From: Kuschelorhynchus macadamiae
Taxonomy: Eukaryota; Arthropoda; Insecta; Coleoptera; Curculionidae
Reading direction: 5' to 3'
DNA length: 64,000 nt
Assembly (NCBI GenBank): GCA_030620095.1
Contig: JAUTXW010004489.1
Coordinates: 186,001-250,000 of the forward strand
The notes under the pieces: model-generated
The model's database searches: none
What the model saw: the letters and a program-made list of their open reading frames with translations, nothing else
What the model was told of the DNA's origin: nothing
Made by a program: the position numbers and the translations under genes
Part shown: piece after piece, positions 47,831-59,002 of the stretch
Layout: every line of letters starts with the position of its first letter
Numbering within the stretch: position 1 is the first letter of the stretch

Positions 47831-48370
47831 AAATTCTATAAATTTCAGATTAGATCTGAATTAGCTTAGTACTATTTACTGTAACATTCTTGTTTAGCAC
47901 CACGGTTAGCCTCTGTATTTCTATGTACATTGGCACTGTTGATTTGTAAGTTTGTTGAACCCGTTAGTGTAGTTGCAGGTTTATTGTTTAAAACTATATA
48001 TTTTTACCTACCGACGCTCCCGCGTCAAGTATAAATACTGTATTTTACAATATTATAACACCTGAATGCATTTCGTTTTAAACATCTACGATGTGATTTA
48101 GCCAGGGGACCTTCAACACGCGTGTTTTTTTACCATTGTTTTTCAACTTAAAGTTGTCTAACGTTTGTTTTATTTTAGATTGTACTGTTGTTTCGTTAAT
48201 TTTATATTTTAGCTATTTACCTCCTGAGGAAGCCATTTATGAGATTTTTAATTTTTGTTTGACACACACCACTTAAGGCCGTGTCACAAACTGAAACCTC
48301 CCTTGATCCTAAGTTTATAATTTTATTATGTTGTCCAGTAATGTGGCGGAGTGATAGGTTACCCTTTTTG
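47831..48370. other. PLE 3' non-coding region, no gene
   Basis: Mostly non-coding continuation of the PLE. TTAAGGCCGTGTCACA at about 48273 resembles the start of the TTAA-type MITE at 10981, but no partner end was found. Confidence 0.4.
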
Positions 48371-48399
48371 GGGTCTTTACAATAGGAAATAAATTAAAA

Positions 48400-48920
48400 A
48401 CTCACAGCAGGCTAAGGAAATTTTCTTTTGTAATATTATTTTTTAACAGGTATATATTACAGTCACCTGCCAAAATTATATTTTCACTAAAAGTAATAAG
48501 CTAATTCTAAAGTGTCGTTTAGTTTGCCTAAAAATATATCGGGAGCACGGTAAAACCCATCATTGACATACCAGTTTTTTATAATACCAAAAGCAAAGTT
48601 AGCTGAGGTATCTGTCGATATATTTTGAATGTCTAGCATAAGCGGCAGTTGCAGTTTATTAATTTGTAGCCAGTTATAATTATGAAGGCAATCTCCGACT
48701 GAGACAGCCAATGTCCGGATAAAATAAGGATTTCAGGTTTCTCTTCAGAAAGCAGGGGCTCTAGCTCGGGTATTTTATTAGCTAGGCTCCTAATATACAA
48801 GTGTAGAACTTTAAAACTAGGAGAATAATTTGTTAGCTGCGGGTCTCGTGTGCGCCTAAATGACTTTTGAAAACGAAATGGCTTTATCGATATACCGTCA
48901 GACCACAGATCAGAAGACAT
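48400..48920 (-). pseudogene. LINE ORF2 endonuclease fragment
   Basis: On the minus strand, 48920-48633 reads LHLYIRSLANKIPELEPLLS then EEKPEILILSGHWLS and a GYK block, the first half of an APE-type endonuclease. After a frameshift, 48711-48470 continues with FLGKLNDTLELAYYFSENII and LAGDCNIYL, the G-D-x-N motif. Sequence then stops near 48400, so RT and tail are missing. It abuts the Penelope-like remnant. Confidence 0.8.
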
Positions 48921-48959
48921 ATTTGTCTCTTTTATTTGTCTGTCTGTCCTTACCTTAAA

Positions 48960-49483
48960 GGAAACGTTTCCTGCGCCGTGATACCATTTCTACCTTAATT
49001 TTTTATTTGGAAATTTTGATTTAAAATACTTCGTTAGAAGAGGCAGAAAGGAAGGGAAATTATTCTTTTTAGGTGTACCACTAGGTGGCCCCATATTCTA
49101 CATCTGGTACATGTAAAAAGGAAATTTTTCTTTCCGTTCTGCCTTTGATTGTGTTGTAGTTGGGTTCCAACTGTGGCAAGTCGACCTGATGAGTGTGCCG
49201 TCCGAAGAACCCTGCAAAATATTTTGCCATTTATGTTATCAACAGAGACAATATTATTAATGTGTCAAACGACCAATAATGATGCCCTGTTTGCTGAAGT
49301 GGTGCGGCTGTGGAGCCAGTTTGGCTTAAAAATATTAAAAAACCGTCAACTTGTTATTGTTAACGATAAATCATTGTTTTGAGTCAGCATTTCAAATAAA
49401 AAATAAAAGATTCATTTTTTTGTTCTTGTTTAGATTTATTAAATAGGAAAAAAAAAAGATAATATGAATATTTTTTTTTTCAG
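48960..49483. other. No gene recognised; acceptor of host exon C at the end
   Basis: A 77-codon open frame at 49149-49382 (ending KNRQLVIVNDKSLF) has no recognised family. The last ~15 bases are a T-rich tract and CAG, the acceptor for exon C. Confidence 0.45.
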
Positions 49484-50703
49484 ATGATTTAAATCCAAAT
49501 GAGGATGAGGGCATCTCTTCGTCCGAAAGAAGTCTTACTCCTGAAGATGATGTTCAACATGCATTGATGCATGGTGTGTATAAGGTGAAAGATAACATGC
49601 CGTCCAAATCAGTAGTAGTTTCCAAATATGATGAGGAGGACACTACGATTGAGGAAGTGATTGAAGAATTAAAGAACATTTCCAATGATGCCGAGTCTGA
49701 GTATCTGGCAAAAAAGAAACAAACAAAACATAATTTGGAAAAAAGAAAATTAGAAGAAGCGCAAGTTGAAGCCAAGATAAAAATTCACATAGATATCGAT
49801 GATTGCACAGTGGCTAGTGAAAGTGAGATTTTCCCATCAGATTTGCACCCTCAACCTCCCCGCAAAGCTAAAAGTTTGGTTCATCTATTTGCATCATCAG
49901 AGGATTATTATTTTTGCCCAAGGGAACTGTTCTTCGAAAATGAGACGCCGCATTCAACCACAGATGAATCAGATTCATTACTAAGTGCCTCTAAAAGCAC
50001 AATACCGAGAATCAGTATCCCGGATATTATTGATCTGAATCCCAGTCATTGCAAAAAAATGTCGGATCAAAAATTACAAGCATCCGATACAATGTTGAAA
50101 AAAAGTGTGGTCTCAAAAACGAACATCCGAAGATCCGGATCGCACGGACATTTTGGAAAACCCCTTGATAGTGGATTTAATAGAACTTACTCTTACGCTA
50201 CAACAGTAAATCAGTGTCCAGATTCACAGCAAAGTTTTGCGAATATCATTGGACATAAACCAAAATGCAAGAGTTTAGATAGGATAGATAATGGATTAGA
50301 TTCCATGATAGACATAATAGTAACAAACCAAAGTTCAAATGTACATTTAAGGCCGAAGAGCGATACCGTAAAAAATAAGTATCTATCAAAGAGTATTTCC
50401 AACGTTTATATTAGAAGTAGCGTTAGATCTAAATTTCGAACAAGTTCGGAAAAAAAGCAAATGATGTTTTTACCTTCTTACCAATCAGGTGGAGATATGT
50501 CATTTTATTTTCCAAGAATACATGAAAAGAAAACGACAAGTACAAGTTTTATTATTAAAAAAGGTAATAGAAATGCCGGACTGTACTCAGGCCTACTGCA
50601 AGACGAAGACAGAAATAGTTTTGCAAATAATAAAGATTTTCTGTCCCTAAGAAACAAAATCATGAGTAAGAAAGTGACTGATCTACCATCGGGCTTGTAT
50701 TAA
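49484..50703 (+). CDS. Host gene terminal exon C, acidic/serine-rich C-terminus
   Basis: The exon starts right after T10CAG. The first two bases complete a codon from exon B, and the frame then runs DLNPNEDEGISSSERSLTPE and onward to a TAA at 50701-50703, about 405 residues with no break. No Met is needed at the exon start. Features in order: an acidic N-part, a helical, probably coiled-coil stretch (IEEVIEELKNISNDAESEYL ... KRKLEEAQVEAKIKI, roughly residues 50-98), a Pro/Ser-rich part with RKAKSLVHLF and ISIPDIIDLNP, and a basic, Ser/Lys-rich tail. No TE domain is visible and codon reading is clean, so a host gene is the best call. I cannot name it. Low-complexity, likely disordered scaffold-type protein is inference. 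Confidence 0.8.
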
Positions 50704-51050
50704 TTTTAAAATAGAAAAAAAATTCTAATATGTAAGACATACATAACGAAGATTTCTAATTGTCAAATTTCATTACCATTTAACTTGTTGCTAAAATATA
50801 TCTATTATAGGTATGTAATAGTTAAAATTGCCTAAGAAATATTTAAATATGTGCAATACCTTAAACTTATTTTAATTAAATATAATATAAATTATTATTT
50901 AAATCGCTCCAATATATTTTAGCGTTTATGTATTTAGAATGTTCATATTCCATTCCTTTGATATATTTACCGAAATGAGCATAGACACAGGTAAAAAAGT
51001 GCTCCATGATGCAATCTTTGTTGAAGTTATTAAAGTTTACCCTCCCATGT
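50704..51050 (+). other. 3' UTR/flank of the host gene
   Basis: A+T-rich non-coding sequence. An ATTAAA-type signal occurs near 50875, but no canonical AATAAA plus downstream element could be fixed. It probably contains the transcript end. Confidence 0.4.
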
Positions 51051-52250
51051 TATTACAGATCCTCGCGTTTTAGGGTTCCTGGGTGCCAAAAAACATGTTT
51101 TCTCAATTTCGCCCGTCTGTGTGTATGTCGGTCTGTTCCCGGCGTAGCTAAAAATAAATAATTATAATATAATAATAAATTAAAGGTCATATGGGAATGA
51201 AACGGTAACATTTTAAAAAACTGCTTAACCAATATACCTGAAGTTTTTGTACAAAAATGAAGTATTACGTAAGAATCGACTGGTGAAATTTTGCTACATA
51301 ACCAAAATGGCAAAACAAAATGGCGGCTTAATAAAATATTCAAGAAATCAGCCAGAAAACTGCTTATTAATTTGATTTGAAATTTTGTGCCAGAATGATA
51401 TGGAGATGAACTGGTAAAATTGTGGTAGGAATTCAAGATGTCGAAAAAAAAACAAAAATTTAATGTTATAGCGTCTTTGGATACCAGATGCCAAAAAGGC
51501 ATGTTTTCTCAATTCAACTGGTCTGCCCTGTTTGTTTCTCTATCTGCCATTTCGGGACATACCTAACAAACTACTAACCCGATTGACCTCAACTTTTGTT
51601 AAAAAATTAATGGTCATAGGAACCAGGTCGATAACATTTCGGTAAAAATCCAATACGACGAAAAAAAATTACGACTTAATGAACCGTTAAAAAATATTAC
51701 TAAAAAAACTATTTATCAAGTTTACCTCAAATTATGCACAAATATAATGTAGTATATACCTACATATAAAAGCACTGGTAACGTTTTGGTACAAATCCAA
51801 GATGGAGGCTTAATAAAATATTTTAAGAAACCAGCCTGAAAAAACGCTTATTAGACTATTTTTAAATTTTGTGCAAGCATAACGTGTGATATAGGCATAA
51901 ACTAGTAAAATTGTGGTATAAATAACGAACAAATAATTTTTTTAAAAAACCAACTTAAATAAATCATATTCAATTGACTTCAAATTGTGCACGAAAATTA
52001 AATGTGCTATTGGATAAATAGGTACGTATTCAAAATGACCGAACAAACAAAAAAATCAGTGTAAAAAATAACAAGTAGAAACTGATAAAATATTAATACG
52101 AATCCGATATGGTGAAACAAAATGACATTCAATAAAAATGTTTTAAAAAACAACATACGTATATGTGTTACTAAATGACTATGTGCGGAACTAAATTGGG
52201 TTATTTTTCACTATTTTTAATAAAAAGAAAGATTCATATCCAGGGAAGTT
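51051..52250. repeat. Diverged tandem repeat region
   Basis: Related blocks recur. ACATGTTTTCTCAATTTCGC (about 51092) is answered by GCATGTTTTCTCAATTCAAC (about 51498), and both are followed by a CTG/TCTG-rich part, then phrases such as AAATTTTGTGC, AAGATGG and TAATAAAATATT at intervals. The units are strongly diverged and of variable length, so an exact period cannot be given. No coding function. The minus-strand frame 51502-51053 is a by-product. Confidence 0.55.
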
Positions 52251-52803
52251 CCGAGTAAAATAAATTTACCGATTTTTTAAGTTATATTTATTCAAAAATA
52301 GATAAGCTGATGCTAATTATTTTCATAGATTTGACAGTTTTATTTAGCGCCTTTCTTACATATAAAGAAAGTAATTTTATAGAATTTTGATGTTTCAGTA
52401 GGCTACTGTCGTTGCTTCTTACTGAAAAATTCGCCTCGTTGCCAAATTATAGTGTTTTTTTGACATGCAAAATATATATGACATGGCATAAAAAATGATT
52501 TTGTCCATTTTGACTGAATCTTTAAAAAAAAAAAGTATTGAGTTTTCGTTGAATAACGTATATTTATATCTATGATGAGACTTCATTGATGTGATATTTG
52601 AAGGTAATATTTGAAGGGATGGATTTAAAGGAGCTAATTTTGAGCAACATTGTGTTTTATAAGAAGATAATGTTTCTTTTATTGTGTGGCAAACTATAGA
52701 AGGCTTATAAGAAAATTTGGAATATTTTAAAATTGGTAAAAAATATTTTAGAATTAGAATATATAAAACTATTAAAGAGCATGGCACAAAGTAGACGTAA
52801 TTC
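52251..52803. other. No gene recognised
   Basis: A+T-rich. The minus-strand frame 52787-52419 shows no family features. Confidence 0.5.
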
Positions 52804-53839
52804 GGATTCCATGAAACTTCCTTCGATATTTCAAAATGTTGTTGTTGTTCCTATAAGGAAACTTTTTTCCATAGTACCATGTCTTGCAAGCTGCAGGATG
52901 AGTTAGAAACCGAGGGTCAAAAAATTGTGTATTTCGAATTTACCAATTTTTGTACAGACATATGTTAGACCTCGCAAGCTATTTGTAAAACTATGGTAGT
53001 ATATTGGTATCGCCCCTATTAGGAAACATTTTTTGCCATTGCATTATTCCTCACAAACTACAGAGTGAGTCAGATATCGAGGGCTAAAATTTTGTATATT
53101 TTTAATTTACTAGTTTTTGTATAGATATAATTTGATCCCAGCAAGTTGTTTGTAAGCCTATATTAGTACGTTGTTATCGTTCCGATAAGGACATTTTTTG
53201 CCATAGCTTCACACCTCGTAACTACAAGGTAAGTGGGAAATCGCGTACCAAAATTTGCATATATCCCTTTTACCAGTTTTTGCATAGATATATTTCGTGC
53301 CACGCAAGTTGTTTGTAAACCTATTTTAGTAAGTTGTTGTCGTCCCTATTACGAGATTTTTTGCCTAGAACCATATCTCACAAACAACAGGGTGCCAAAA
53401 GTTATACATTTCCAATTTCCAATTATTGCATAGACATATTTCGGACTTAGCAGGTTGCATTGTAAATTGATTTAAATAAATAAATATTTAATTGTAAGAC
53501 ATGCATTGTTACTTTGAAGTACGTTTTAAAATTTGTACAGGGTAAAAACATATTTTTTACTGTAATAAAAGTAAGTAAAATATTTAGTAATAAGTTGCAA
53601 CTCAATCTGGTATTGCACTAATAAAATAATAAGCAACAATTTTTTTGGATTTCGTTTAATTTAATATTTTAATACAATTAGGACTTGCGCGGCCCGACAG
53701 AAAATCGGTAAATTGGTAATATAAAACTTTTGGTCCTTGATTTCAGATTCACCTAGTAGTTTGCGACGAATGGTGCAATGAGAAAAAAGTTTGCCTATAG
53801 GCACAACAACAACATATTAAAGTATTATTCACGGAATCC
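52804..53839. mobile_element. TIR element of ~1 kb built around ~165-bp tandem repeats
   Basis: The ends are inverse copies over about 75 bp. Left: GGATTCCATGAA, then TGTTGTTGTTCCTATA and AAACTTTTTTC. Right (inverse): GGATTCCGTGAA, then TGTTGTTGTGCCTATA and AAACTTTTTTC, ending at GGAATCC 53833-53839. Part of the terminal sequence is also the start of the internal tandem unit. There is no coding capacity and I could not define a target duplication, so the superfamily is unknown. Confidence 0.7.
52835..53470. repeat. ~165-bp tandem repeat, 3.8 copies
   Basis: The CCTAT/CCGAT anchor lies at 52850, 53015, 53182 and 53345, giving periods of 165, 167 and 163. Shared phrases are TTTTTTGCCATAG, GAGGGC(T)AAAATTTTG, CCAGTTTTTGCATAGATAT and GCAAGTTGTTTGTAA. 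Copies differ by many substitutions, so the array is old. Confidence 0.9.
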
Positions 53840-54864
53840 ATTTAAATCCATGAATGTAGCAACCCGTACCGATCATATACATTTTAAGGTAGATAATATT
53901 TATATTTTAAGGTAATATTTTATTTTGTTTTTTTTCCTTTGTTAATGATATTACATACACATTTTACGATAAAATATTTTTTGTTCTTTTAAGAATAATA
54001 CTTCTGATTACTCATAGGTTTATCAATAACAGATATCGTGTGTTTATTTTTCTTAAAATAATTTTAAATATTATTCTCAATTATTCAGTTCTACCTTTCT
54101 TAAAACTGATTTAATAAAAAAATTTGCCAATTAATATATGCCCTATATCATTCATAAATCATAATGGTCGCCTACCTAAGCGCGATAAGAGACGTCGACA
54201 CGGCTTTGGTTGTATATTTTCAAGAAGTGGCTGAACAAATGTACATGCTAATTCAGTGAAACAACGGGAAACCAGGGAACGCGGATATTAAGGATATTGA
54301 GTCAGGAAAGCAGGAACAAATTTGACGAGTTTAACCTTTTTTTTATAAGCTAACAATTTGTTATATAAACAATATTCACGTTTTTAGGGAACTGTTCCGT
54401 TACCCTAAAGCTTTTTAACTTAATACAAAACAAATCTTGGTATTTTTATTTCTTTATTTCGTTATAGGGTTTAATATACGGTTATGTGCTTCATCTTCTT
54501 CAAAACGTTCCAGATTTAAGCTCAAATACTTTTTTCTAATAGATCTGGCAGCATCTATAATCTTTCTCATAACGTCTTTATCTTCTTTAATAAGCATGGA
54601 TGACATTATTTACGGCTATTAAATCGGCTTTTGGTACAGATATGTTTAAGGAATAACAGCTTTATATGGACCTGTTTAGGAAAACGGTTTGTGAGTAGTG
54701 TAGAAGTATGTTCTGTATTAAGACTCTTTGTATACTGAGCGACATAAAATAGTTAGGGAATTATATAATGTTTAGGAATTTTCGACTATGTCTGACAAAG
54801 ATAAAAGGAATCTATAGCGTTATGTCGACCCATGCAAAAATAATTTTTAATTATCAAATATAAA
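53840..54864. other. No gene recognised
   Basis: A+T-rich sequence between the TIR element and the Maverick remnant. The last ~100 bases may belong to the Maverick (a short basic frame precedes 54865). Confidence 0.45.
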
Positions 54865-55209
54865 GTGAAGAAACTTGTAAAAACAGAAGGATTAAAATCT
54901 CATATTAAGTTAGTTCTAAAAGCTGCTCGAATGGCTGTTAAGCAGGCTGGCGGTGTAAGAAAAGTTGGAATTCCAAGAGTCACTCGTGTACCGAAAATTG
55001 AAGTTGCCCTTCCTCTTATTACCATATTTGCAGGATTAGGGGCACTGGAAGTATTACCCGGAGGCGTCGCAGGGGTCACCAAGGCTGTCAACGATACGCG
55101 TTCAACCTATAAACATAATGAAACAATGGAAGCTATTGCTTCGAAAGAAGGGCAGTGGACAACAAACACACTGGATACACAAAAATGGATATGGGATATT
55201 TTTGAATAA
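54865..55209 (+). pseudogene. Maverick small hydrophobic/core-type protein
   Basis: A 114-residue frame with a basic N-terminus, a Gly/Leu-rich hydrophobic centre at about residues 50-75, and a following segment with AVNDTR and HNETMEAIA. This layout matches a small protein found repeatedly in Maverick/Polinton and adintovirus genomes beside the capsid genes. Its role there is thought to be virion-core or membrane-associated, but I am unsure. The start used is the first Met; in-frame sequence continues a few codons upstream. The frame ends at 55207-55209, and related sequence continues into the next entry. Confidence 0.6.
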
Positions 55210-55225
55210 GGTGCCAAAAAACTCC

Positions 55226-55340
55226 CAATAAAGCTACCTAAACCAGAACTCACAGATCGAAACATTGAACGATTTGCTCATCGTTTGAAATTACTTGATT
55301 TCAGAAGAGTTTTTATGCAAAATAATTTACCAAAGTTGCC
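55226..55340 (+). pseudogene. Maverick protease-like N-terminal fragment
   Basis: About 38 codons with LTDRNIERFAHRLKLLDFRR and VFMQNNLPK resemble the N-terminal part of the adenain-type cysteine protease of Mavericks. The catalytic part is missing: the frame passes directly into LINE endonuclease sequence (LAGDFNMDFL) near 55345. Assignment rests on remembered pattern only. Confidence 0.45.
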
Positions 55341-57655
55341 AATTAGCACCTACGAGATTCTGGCAGGAGATTTCAACATGGACTTTTTGGTAATAAATTC
55401 TATATGTAATAACTTTGACGGAGCTGTACTTTGTAAGATACAAAAAAATGTTAAAAACAAGAATTTAGTAAAATGACGTGGTAGTTTATTTAGCAAAAAA
55501 ATTACTCTAGTTTTTTGAGTCTTTGTGCGGTAGGAGACCGGAACTCTGTCCTACTTTCGGAAGACCCTTTATATTCTTTTCACTCTGTTTAGTCCAATTT
55601 ATTTAACTTTACATTCCCTATTATAACAGTAAAACAAAAAAAAAACAAAAGTTCTAGGGATTTCTGCAAAAAATAAGCGATCGCTTCATTATATTCAAAA
55701 ATTGTATATACACAATGCTAGTTTTATAGCACATTTTAATGTACCGTAAATTTTATAGACAAACTATTAGGGTCGCAAAAGACCTGCATTATGGAAACAA
55801 AATTTCTGATTCAAATAATAAACAAAAGGAAATCTGGGGAATTGTAAACGAGATTCGTGGAAAAAAACACCGAAAATTCCTATCAATAGTAGTGTAAGGT
55901 CTAATGATTTTGATAATTTTTATTGTTCAGTAGTTGCAAATTTGTCCGTAGTAACAACTTTCCGTAACGTTGATCCAATAAGTTTTCTAAATAGTGTTAA
56001 TGCATCTGATTCATTCTATTTTTGTCCTGGACCATACAAGATATTACAGATATTTTTTCAGATATTCGTAAAAAAAAAGGGATGTATTGGGGACAATATA
56101 TCCTTAAATATATTTTTAAAGCTGCCCAATAGTGTACTTGAATCTTGGCGAATGCCATAAACCATTTATTTTATGCAGGAATCATTCCATCATGCCTTAA
56201 ACATGCTATTATTATTCCTATTTTTAAAAGCGGGGATGTGTAAAACACATCAAAATTTCGACCCATTGCCTTATTGCGAATACTATCAAAAACTGTAGGT
56301 AAACTGATTAAGAAGCGTATGATATCTTTTTTAACTTCGCATAACTTACTGAGTGCAGAGCAGTTTGGCTTACAGTCGACAAAGGGTACGTATGATGCAA
56401 TATTTTCATTCCTTGAAAAAGTATATCTAAAACTAAACGATGGAGAAGCTGCTGCAGCGATGTTTTGTAATTTTTATAATTAAGCCTTCGACTGCGTAAA
56501 TCACGAAATATTGCTGGGATAGCTTCAAATTTATGGGTTTAGAGGTAAGATGCTGGGTTGGTTTGAATCATATTTGTCTAGGTGTTGTCAGAGTGTAACA
56601 TTTGACAGCGAACTTTCGGAGCAGCGAAATATTAATTTTAGGTTCCCTCAAGGCTCAGTTTTGGGCCTGCTGATATTTCTTCTAAATATTAATGACATAG
56701 TGCATATCAATATAACACTTTTGGCGGACGATGCAACAATTCTGTGGCATATTATGGACAGTTGCAACCTTTTGGGCACTATAAATTCTGATATAAAGAA
56801 AGTTCAAGATTGGTGTATTGTAAACCGCCTGTCATTAAATATTTCCAAACCGAGTATTGAATTTTAAATATCAATTAAAACTGAGTGGAAGATTAGATTC
56901 AAAATGCAATGAGAGTTATTTCAAGTGAATTGAATGTAAGTATTGTTCGAAGGGCCTATTTCGCCTTAATAGAATATCATTTGCGTTATGGAATATGCTT
57001 TTGGGGAACATGCTGTAGTGGTTGGTCTAATATCGCGTTTCGTGTACAAAAGAGAGCACAAAGATATATGTGCACAGTTCGCTTTAAAGAGTCCTGTAAA
57101 TCATTGTTTTTGTACCAAAAAATTTAACCTTGACATCGATTTTTATATTAGAATTCACATCTCTTATGCGCAAAAAATATAAAAGAAACATATTTAATAC
57201 GGAACACCGAACCTGACAAACAAATAATATAAATTTACTTAAATTTAAATTATTTTCTACAGAAGCAAGATCTTTAATCACCTACCTTTAAGTATGAGAG
57301 AAATGTAGAGTGAGAAGAAATTTAGGAAACAAGTAAAAAAAATATTTGTTGAATAAGGCTTACTATACCATTGACGAATTTTTTGATGATAATTTTAATT
57401 ATTTTTAGTATTTGTTGCCTTTATTATTCTTTTGTTGTCTGTTACTTTCTATACTTAATATTTATTATATTCTCGACTTATACACTTTTTTGGGTTGATG
57501 TTAGTAGATTAACTAGATATAAGCTTTATTTTAATTTATATTGTTTATACTTTCAATTTATTATTTATATTTTCTAATTTTTGATAAAATTAAGATACTG
57601 CTTTGTCAACGAGAATTTCTTCTTACAAAAAAGCCATTTTGAATTTGAATTTCAA
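55341..57655 (+). pseudogene. LINE (CR1/Jockey type) nested in the Maverick remnant
   Basis: The 5'-truncated copy starts inside the endonuclease at ILAGDFNMDFL (55360-55385), followed by the linker (about 55790-55860). RT comes next: LSKTVGKLIKKRMISFLTSH, EQFGLQSTKGTYDAIFSFLE, a damaged motif A (FDCVNHEILL after a stop), motif B FPQGSVLGLLIF and the catalytic LLADDATILW. After a gap, the tail has ALIEYHLRYGICFWG and VQKRAQRYM, then KKYLLNKAYY. It ends at TTTTGAATTTGAATTTCAAT (57637-57655), the short-repeat 3' tail typical of this clade. Frames 56274, 56550 and 56909 are separated by stops or shifts. Confidence 0.85.
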
Positions 57656-57660
57656 TGGCA

Positions 57661-58100
57661 GAGCAGTGGAAATTCATATAGGATTATACGAGGTTACGGA
57701 TATCGAATCGTATGGCTGGTGATAAGAAACAGACTCTTATTCCTCTGAAACCTAATAATAATACGCTAACGTGTGAACTGAAATGTATGTTGGAAAATTA
57801 TTAGGATATTTACGAAAAGCATTAAAGGCTAATTTACTTTACGAATCTAATCTCCCAGAAGAAATAGTACAAGTGGTTACTATAAGAATAAAGTGTAATA
57901 TTATTTCTGGTTCTTATTCATCAGCATTCCATCGCACACATTGTAGGAGTTTATAGCACCCGTAGATCCTGGATATAGCATAATCACAGAGTCTAGGAAC
58001 TTAATTTATCTCTAAGTTAATAAAAATAGTATCAGAAATATTACTATAAATATATTAGATCAGAATTGTGACCAGTTATTTTCAGAGATAAAGAAATCAT
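57661..58100 (+). pseudogene. Maverick minor capsid (penton-like) fragment
   Basis: Broken frames on the + strand show GLYEVTDIESYG, NTLTCELKC, NLPEEIVQVV and ITESRNLIYL in the order expected for the Maverick/adintovirus minor capsid protein, a single jelly-roll. At least four stops or frameshifts lie between them, so nothing functional could be made. The piece starts directly after the nested LINE's 3' tail. Confidence 0.55.
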
Positions 58101-58979
58101 TGTGACATAAAAAAATATGGGTCTGGTTTTTAACCACTATTTAAGCAGTAACACTTTTATCAGTCAGCAGTCAATCGTTAAACGTACACACTTGCATACA
58201 AACATAATTCGATTCAATTCAAAATATGGTTTTCGTGTCGGAAAAACTACAGATATTTCAACCGGTCAACGTCGATTAATCCATTATTCGAGAAAAATGC
58301 TATATATATCACCCGTTTACAAAATTATTTAACTACAGCGATGAGACTGAAATCGCTATCAATCAACAAGATGTGTTTATGGATATAAGCCAAGAGGAGT
58401 TTTATATAAAAGCAGAGTTGAGCAGGCAAACATGAACTTGTATGTTGACTAATAATACAGCAGCTATATTTCTGTTTGAATCCATAACCTATGAATTTAA
58501 TGGTAAATAAATTTAACTAATTAGCACTGTCAAGAATTTTTTATATTTTTACGATTAGGAAAGCAGATTTCACGATATCGTAGGATGGAATTAACCTATC
58601 GGAACAGTTAAATCTTACGAAGTAACTACCAAGAACTTTAATGCTGTAATAACACTTAACTTTCTGTTAGGTATATTTTCTGATTACAAAAAAGCGTTTA
58701 TGGGGAAACAGAAAACTAAAGTATATGCTAGAAACGGTGATAACTTCTACGCTAACTCGCATTTACAAGGAAGGAACGATATCCATTTCTAACATCGAAA
58801 TAAGAATTAAACATATTTATCCTAACGAAAGAATGGTTAGGATAAATATGTTTAATTCTCATCTTACTAAATTTTTTGACAAAATCGCGAAGAGTAAACC
58901 TATCTTGATGGGATTTAAAAGTTGGGAAATCTATGAACTTCCAGCGCTACGGAGTATAAAGAGAGATACTTATCAGTCT
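58101..58979 (+). pseudogene. Maverick major capsid (double jelly-roll) fragment
   Basis: The + strand pieces include a segment ending MLYISPVYK, an ETEIAINQQDVFMDI block, FLFESITYEFNG, a middle part with NGDNFYANSHL, and an end with KPILMGFKSWEIYELPAL. Order and spacing fit the N-terminal two thirds of the Maverick/Polinton major capsid protein. Stops and frameshifts separate most of these. An exact 24-bp inverted repeat (58803-58859) lies inside it. BEL-type sequence begins right after at 59003. Confidence 0.6.
58803..58859. repeat. Perfect 24-bp inverted repeat, 9-bp spacer
   Basis: Arm 58803-58826 (AGAATTAAACATATTTATCC then TAAC) is the exact inverse of 58836-58859. It sits within capsid-like coding sequence, where no such symmetry is expected. 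Confidence 0.97.
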
Positions 58980-59002
58980 TAAATTTTTAAAATTTTTGGG
59001 AT

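Larger units (their letters stand above)
27181..49483 (+). other. Inferred host intron of ~22.3 kb filled with TEs
   Basis: It begins GTAAGTG and ends with a T10 run and CAG. It holds LINE, gypsy-like, hAT-MITE, Penelope-like and unclassified remnants described separately. No other convincing host exon was seen inside. Confidence 0.6.
54865..58980 (+). mobile_element. Maverick/Polinton (adintovirus-like) remnant with a nested LINE
   Basis: Four pieces of large double-stranded DNA transposon/virus genes occur in one orientation: a hydrophobic core-type protein, a protease-like start, a minor capsid (penton) and a major capsid. A LINE occupies 55341-57655. The genes are broken by stops, shifts and deletion. 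Polymerase, retroviral-type integrase and ATPase were not found, and neither terminal repeat is visible, so only a central capsid cluster survives. Confidence 0.65.

Noticed and set aside
49149..49382. 77-codon frame just upstream of the host terminal exon
   Set aside because: Considered as another host exon, but no suitable splice pair was found, and exon B joins exon C in phase without it.
51053..51502. 149-codon minus frame
   Set aside because: It falls on diverged tandem repeats and reads as Phe/Leu-rich low-information sequence.
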